Origin: Puccinia triticina
Taxonomy: Eukaryota; Basidiomycota; Pucciniomycetes; Pucciniales; Pucciniaceae
DNA length: 64,000 nt
Assembly (NCBI RefSeq): GCF_026914185.1
Contig: NC_070566.1
Location: 1,178,001 to 1,242,000 of the forward strand
Reading direction: 5' to 3'
Position 1 is the first letter of the stretch, and every line of letters begins with the position of its first letter. The notes under the pieces were generated by a model. It was given only the letters and a program-made list of their open reading frames with translations. It was not told the DNA's origin and ran no database searches. Made by a program: the position numbers and the translations under genes. Shown piece after piece: positions 58,967 to 64,000 of the stretch.

Positions 58967-61900
58967 TCCTTTGCGGTTGCTGCGGGTGGTCTGGGCTTGG
59001 CCGCACCAGCTTCCTTAGCGGTTGCTGGGGGTGTTCTGGTCCTGTATTCTTACAGCCTTGCATGCTTCGAGTCGTGAGATTCGAAGCAAGGTCGGAGATT
59101 TGGACTACCCCAATTTGGGCTAGTGAGCGGCGGATTACTGAACGGCCGAGGGCTTTGGTCAGGAAGTCGGCCGCGTTGGCGGTGGTCTTGACGTGTCTGA
59201 GTTTGATGATTTGAAAGAAGATAAGTTCCCGGACGAAATGAAGCCGGATGTCCATGTGCTTCGTTCGGAAGCTGTTCTGCGAAGTCTCACTGTTGGCCAG
59301 GTCTATCGCGCCTCTGTTGTCGGCAGCTACGTCTATCAGCTCGACCTTGTTGCTGAGTTCGATTTCCTTGATGATGCTAGCAAACCACGCTAAGTCGCGG
59401 CCTAAGTCGGACAGGGCTTTGTATTCTGCTTCGGCGGTGGATAAAGATACTGTAGGTTGCTTGCTTGCCTTCCAGTTTAGCAGGTGAGAGCCCATGGTTA
59501 TCACGAAGCCTGTAGTCGATCGCCTAGTGTCCAAGCAATTGCCCCAGTTGGCATCTGAGAAGGCTTTCAAGTTGGCCGCCTCCGATCGCTTGAAGGTCAA
59601 TCCGACCCGACGCGTGCCCGAGAGGTACCTGAATACTTGTACTGCTGCTTGGTACTGCCTGATTCCTGGGCTTTCGAGGTATTGCGAAAGTTGACTGACG
59701 GCGAAAGATATGTCTGGTCTGGTTAAGATGCTTAAGTAGTTCAATGAACCCACTAGAGCGCGATAATTCACGTTGAGTTTGTTGAAGACTTCAATCTCTT
59801 TTGCCGTAGCCTTGGAAAGACGCTCTCTAGGATTCAGGGGGCATGAGGCAGGATGCTCTTTCTCAAATCCAAATTCAGCCAGTTTACGCTCGACGTACTG
59901 AGTTTGGTTGATTTGAAGGCCTCCGTCGAAGCGCTCGATGTTCATTCCGAGGAGGAATTCAGCTTCTCCTGGGTACTTGATGTCGAACTCTTTCTCCATC
60001 TCCTTGCGAAAAACCTCCGGGTGTTTGCTGATGATGACTATATCATCCACATGAGCGAATAACCATGTAGCTGACCGTCCTTTCTGCTCACGCCTCCAGA
60101 ACACACACGGATCCGACAGTGAGATCTGAAAGCCTAGGGTCTTAAGGTATGCTGTGAGGCGCTTATACCAAACTAGGGGTGATTGCCGTAACCCGTAGAT
60201 CGCCTTCTTGAGCTGCAACACTGAGTTTGGCGGGCATTCGTAACCCTGCGGCGGTAAGAGAGTCACCGTGTCCTCCAGTGGACAGGTGAGGAACGCGCTC
60301 CTGACGTCCAACTGGTGAATCTTCATTCCGTTGTTGACTGCGAACGAGATGAGCAGGCGGAGGGAAGCGGCTTTTCCGGTTGGCGCGTAAATTACGTTGA
60401 AGTTCCTGCCGTGGATCTGCCTGAAACCTTGCGCGCAAATACGGGCTTTAAACTCAATTACTTCATTCAATGGGCCGAGCTTCCTCCTATAGGACCACGT
60501 TGATGGGATTGGCTCATCGGAGTCTAGTCGCTGGCGGATCTCCCAAACTTCGTGTTTGATCATGTTCTCAATTTCTTTCTTCTCTGCCGCCGACCAGTTT
60601 TGACTGTCCTTTCCTGCCATAGCTTGCTTGTGGTTCTTGGGGTCGACCTCAATCTCCACTAGGTATGCTTGTCTAGTCCGCTTTCCAGAGACTATGTTGC
60701 TGGCGTCGATTTGGCTGGAGATTTCCTTCGCCGGAGGGGCGGTGGTCCAGGCATAGCGCCGGCCGCTAGCGGCCTCCGGTGGGATCGACGCGTCTGTTTG
60801 CCCGGCCTGAGTTTGAAGTTCTTGGGTGGGGATTTGAGGACTGGTTGAACGAAGTTCTCGGATGATCCTAGTGATGTCTTGCTGTTCGGCCTCTAGTTCC
60901 TCCGCTGCAGCAGCCATGTCGGAGGTCTCAGGCAAGTGGTCCTCCTCGGAGAAGGGCAACGGCTCGTCAGTTTTGAAGCTTGGGAGTTTGTTGTGTCCCA
61001 GAGGAGTGTAGCTTTTGCTGAGAGGGGGACAATCCGGAAAACACGATTCATCAAAGTGGACGTGTTTGGCGGTAACGATGGCCTTGTCTTCAAGGCGGTA
61101 GACTTTATATGACGAGTAATCATTTGCATAGCCCAGGAGTACTCCTTCCCAGGAGATTGAAGCGAATTTCGAGTCGCGCTTTGGTTTTGGTTTGACAATC
61201 CAGGCGCGACAGCCGAAAGGCCTGAAGAACTGGATGTTTGGCCGGATGTTGAACAGCAGCTCGAGCGGACAGAGTTTGCTTTTTCCGAGAGAGGGAAGGC
61301 AGTTTGTCGTGGCTGTTGCTGTTTGAACGGCCTCCGCCCACCATTCTGGGGCGAGATTGGCCTGCATCATGAGACAGCGGGTCATGTCTATGATAGTCCT
61401 GTTTGCCCGCTCCGCAACTCCGTTGTTTTGTGGCGTGTAGGCCGGGGCAACGTTGTGTTGTATACCTTTGGCCTTAAGGTGATCCGCCAAGGTGCCGTTG
61501 ACGAATTCACCTCCACCATCCGAGATGAGCTTCTTCAATTGATGGCCGGTCTGCTTCTCGAAGAAAATCTTGAAGTCCAGGATGGATTGGGCGGCCTGAC
61601 TCTTTTCTTTGAGTATAGTCGTGTGGATGAAGCCTGTGAATTGGTCGACCAGAGTGAGGAAATACCGGGCTCCGCCGTTCGTCGGGGGGGAAATGGGTCC
61701 CACCAGATCTGCGTGCACGATGCTCATTGGGGCATTTGCAGATTTGAAAGTGCCATTACAGGGGGGCCTTGCGATCTTTCCTTGCATACATGCATCGCAC
61801 GCATGGGTCTTCGTCAGGTTAAGGCTTTCCGGTACCATTCGCGCTATACGTCCTGAGCTGGCGTGGCCGAGTCTGTTGTGCCATTTCTGGAATTCAGAGA

Positions 61901-63266
61901 GACTGGCCGCGGTAGTGGTACTTAGCCCGGTTGCTAGATGAGGTACCGGGGAAACATCTACTATCTCTAGCAGGTCGTTGGAGACATTGACTTGGAAGGG
62001 ACGGCTGTTATCAATCTGCACCTCGAAGGCGCCGTTGATTTCGCGGATTGCTGCCTTATGGTTCAGGAGTTGAACCATGGAGATAAGGTTACGTGTTATT
62101 TTCGGCACGTAAAGGGCTCCTGATAGTGTCAGAGTTTCGCCGGAGGGAAGGCGAAGCCGAGCAGTGCCGCGAGCAATGGCCACCAGCTCGGATTTGCCGC
62201 TTCCGGTAAGGATGCTGATGTGGACCGGGGTGGTGTCAATGAAGTATGCCAACAAATTGAGCATATGGTTGCTTGCACCGGAGTCTAAGATGGTCGACAA
62301 TGGTTTGGCGGTTGCCGTCGTGTTGTAGGTAAAAGACGGCTTGACTAGCGCCACATGATGCGCTTCCTCTTTGTCTTCATCGACTTCAGCTTGGTATGCG
62401 GTCCTTTGCCGTTTCTGAGGGCGCTCCTTTTCCACGAGGGGCTTTTCCGGAGGGCGAGAAGTAGGATTGATGGTCCAGCAGTCCGCTTCCACGTGCGAGG
62501 TGGCTTTGGGATTGTGCTTTCCCTTGCTGCATCTAATAATCGGAGCCGAGGTTTTCTTCGGCTTGCGACTGGTTCCTGTGGCAAGGGCTGTTGATGTGGG
62601 TTCGGGGTCCTCTACAAATTTTCTCTTCGTGGCTGTCTCGTGGCGTCCGATGTCGCGAAGTTTGGCGATGATTTCCTTTGGTTTGGCCAGGGCCTTGAGG
62701 TCTGCGAACAACGCCTGCATCAACATCAGTCGCCTTTTTGTAATCTTGCCCACTATCCCGCATCCAACGAGCACGTCCGGGACCTTGAGACCGAGAGAGC
62801 TGAACTCGGCTAGGCTCTCTTCCATCTCGACGATGTAGGAGTTCATATCCTTGTTGTATTGGATATCTAACCACTTGTTCCAGACCTGGAACACTGACAA
62901 CAGAGAGTCAGATGCGTAAATGGTCTTTATGTCTGACCATATCGCGTAGGGGTCCTGCTCGTTGTCGTCGTTAATGACGCTCGTGAAGATAGCGTTAGAG
63001 ATGGCTTCGCTAAGTATGCTACACGTGCGCAGTGCTCCTTGAAGTTCTTCGTCATCTGGTTCTTCGGACATTGGTTCTAGTATGTAGTCCTCCAGTCGCC
63101 AAGGTCGAAGATGCATCTTGATCTTGCGCTCCCATAACGGAAAGTTAGTCCCGTCGAACTTTGGGACGTTCACGTGATCTTTGTCTGGGCTGTAGGCATC
63201 GTTCTTCGGAGCTTGGGGAGTTTGTCCAGATGTGGAGCTCGAGCCTTGCGTGCGTGTATTTACCAT
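58749..63266 (-). CDS. Ty1/copia retrotransposon gag-pol, intact
   Basis: A single uninterrupted frame of 1,505 codons. In order: gag; a zinc-finger variant with C...KGKHNP...H...C; protease (TILDSGASNHM); integrase with HHCC (WHNRLGH...CDACMQGK) and DDE (HADLVG, SDGGGEF, NGVAERANR); reverse transcriptase (FAHVDDIVI); and RNase H (AFSDANWGN, STAEAEYKAL). This order, integrase before RT, defines Ty1/copia. The conserved part ends near ADFLTKAL; about 110 further residues run into the LTR and may be non-conserved. An intact frame and matching LTRs imply a recent insertion that may still be active. Confidence 0.95.
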   Translation of the reverse strand: MVNTRTQGSSSTSGQTPQAPKNDAYSPDKDHVNVPKFDGTNFPLWERKIKMHLRPWRLEDYILEPMSEEPDDEELQGALRTCSILSEAISNAIFTSVINDDNEQDPYAIWSDIKTIYASDSLLSVFQVWNKWLDIQYNKDMNSYIVEMEESLAEFSSLGLKVPDVLVGCGIVGKITKRRLMLMQALFADLKALAKPKEIIAKLRDIGRHETATKRKFVEDPEPTSTALATGTSRKPKKTSAPIIRCSKGKHNPKATSHVEADCWTINPTSRPPEKPLVEKERPQKRQRTAYQAEVDEDKEEAHHVALVKPSFTYNTTATAKPLSTILDSGASNHMLNLLAYFIDTTPVHISILTGSGKSELVAIARGTARLRLPSGETLTLSGALYVPKITRNLISMVQLLNHKAAIREINGAFEVQIDNSRPFQVNVSNDLLEIVDVSPVPHLATGLSTTTAASLSEFQKWHNRLGHASSGRIARMVPESLNLTKTHACDACMQGKIARPPCNGTFKSANAPMSIVHADLVGPISPPTNGGARYFLTLVDQFTGFIHTTILKEKSQAAQSILDFKIFFEKQTGHQLKKLISDGGGEFVNGTLADHLKAKGIQHNVAPAYTPQNNGVAERANRTIIDMTRCLMMQANLAPEWWAEAVQTATATTNCLPSLGKSKLCPLELLFNIRPNIQFFRPFGCRAWIVKPKPKRDSKFASISWEGVLLGYANDYSSYKVYRLEDKAIVTAKHVHFDESCFPDCPPLSKSYTPLGHNKLPSFKTDEPLPFSEEDHLPETSDMAAAAEELEAEQQDITRIIRELRSTSPQIPTQELQTQAGQTDASIPPEAASGRRYAWTTAPPAKEISSQIDASNIVSGKRTRQAYLVEIEVDPKNHKQAMAGKDSQNWSAAEKKEIENMIKHEVWEIRQRLDSDEPIPSTWSYRRKLGPLNEVIEFKARICAQGFRQIHGRNFNVIYAPTGKAASLRLLISFAVNNGMKIHQLDVRSAFLTCPLEDTVTLLPPQGYECPPNSVLQLKKAIYGLRQSPLVWYKRLTAYLKTLGFQISLSDPCVFWRREQKGRSATWLFAHVDDIVIISKHPEVFRKEMEKEFDIKYPGEAEFLLGMNIERFDGGLQINQTQYVERKLAEFGFEKEHPASCPLNPRERLSKATAKEIEVFNKLNVNYRALVGSLNYLSILTRPDISFAVSQLSQYLESPGIRQYQAAVQVFRYLSGTRRVGLTFKRSEAANLKAFSDANWGNCLDTRRSTTGFVITMGSHLLNWKASKQPTVSLSTAEAEYKALSDLGRDLAWFASIIKEIELSNKVELIDVAADNRGAIDLANSETSQNSFRTKHMDIRLHFVRELIFFQIIKLRHVKTTANAADFLTKALGRSVIRRSLAQIGVVQISDLASNLTTRSMQGCKNTGPEHPQQPLRKLVRPSPDHPQQPQRKLARLARNIDPAAQRGKTPRAVQTQNLTQSRADKPRLITCRYGNRNGNRTGERKNRLSLRVRARGEIKLWLR

Positions 63267-63327
63267 CTCGTACTGCTTTCAGCTGCCGTTTGGTTGGGTG
63301 GAATCAAGCGTTCCGAGACTGTAAATC

Positions 63328-64000
63328 TGAAAATTTTGGAGCAACTGAAATGTTTTCCTTATCTCAATAACTTATTGTATTTACATATTTATATTGAGAT
63401 AAGTGAAAATGAAATCTGAATGGAGAATTTACCTGAAAGCAGCACGAGTGGGTGCTTTGCTTCTAGGGATAATTCTTCTAAGTTGCTTCGTCTGGGTTTG
63501 AGCTGAGATGAGAGAGATGACTGTCCGAGGGCGGGTTGATGCAGGAGCCAGTCAACTAAGTAGCCTGGTCTTATCCTGTCGGTACGGGTTTGGTTTCTTT
63601 TGATCTGCTTGTCGCGCATAGCTCGGATCAAGTCAGTCATCTGCTTTTTTATCCTTTCCTGGGTCACAGGAGTTGGACTACTCACCGGCTGCGGTGCTGG
63701 CCGTGATCCTATCGAGTAGGATGGCTGGGGTCTGACTGCCGAGACGGTCTGCGAGGGATCTACGAGAGTAAAGTTGGTCAGCTTATCTGAGCCATAACTT
63801 TATCTCTCCACGAGCACGTACCCGGAGGCTGAGTCTATTCTTCCTTTCCCCGGTGCGGTTGCCGTTACGGTTTCCGTATCTGCAAGTGATCAAGCGGGGC
63901 TTGTCAGCTCGAGATTGGGTTAGGTTTTGGGTCTGGACTGCTCGAGGGGTCTTACCTCTTTGCGCAGCTGGGTCTATGTTTCTGGCTAACCGCGCGAGCT
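63328..64000. repeat. 5' LTR of the copia element (truncated by the window)
   Basis: This is the matching copy of 58294-58966; its outer end lies beyond the window. It begins 62 bases upstream of the gag-pol ATG. Immediately inside the LTR on the minus strand is GATTTACAGTCTCGGAACGC, where a primer-binding site would be expected; I could not match it to a tRNA. Confidence 0.8.

Overview
The window reads as a repeat-rich basidiomycete chromosome, most likely a rust fungus of the Puccinia type. Genes have many short introns (GTRNGT donors, YAG acceptors), one gene has exons of 7 to 20 nt, and host genes are separated by dense nested transposons. The genus is inferred from the style of genes and repeats; no database was consulted.

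Host genes. Three copies of a predicted secreted protein (minus strand: 1663-3979, 23796-26114, 27132-29423) have the same three-exon structure once the leader exons are joined to the large 3' exons. Each protein carries a signal peptide, a basic NLS-like patch and an internally duplicated WY...GW...WYA module. The second and third copies form a tandem 3,309-bp duplication. Next comes a ten-exon Rho guanine-nucleotide exchange factor of Rom1/Rom2 type (DEP-DH-PH-CNH; 30229-34907, minus). Further right are a secreted laccase-like multicopper oxidase with four micro-exons and one unresolved C-terminal junction (45790-49619, minus) and an intact 340-aa 3-ketodihydrosphingosine reductase (51495-52919, minus). 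A three-exon conserved-looking unknown protein lies at 56600-57343.

Mobile DNA. A decayed Ty3/gypsy gag-pol (11780-18365, minus) is broken by several stops, a frameshift and a 466-bp inverted-repeat element with a 7-bp target duplication. An intact Ty1/copia gag-pol (58749-63266, minus) has identical visible LTR sequence on both sides. A PIF/Harbinger element (20485-23481) has a Myb/SANT-like gene and a DDE transposase gene, the latter with one in-frame stop; two non-autonomous relatives (36173-38143 and 53207-53992) share its termini and TAA duplication. Two CACTA-like elements built of 33-bp repeats (7550-8764 and 54061-55818) lie in opposite orientation, and a 1,250-bp solo LTR sits exactly in the right terminus of the first. 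There are also a 1.5-kb foldback element nested in a MITE and several MITE families. Much of the rest is unassigned AT-rich sequence.

The region looks like an accessory, transposon-expanded neighbourhood around a few conserved genes. The tandem secreted-protein family is the most promising candidate for undescribed biology. The three TGA stops in the gypsy element, one in the Harbinger transposase and one in a broken exon at 6.7 kb are all compatible with CGA-to-TGA change.
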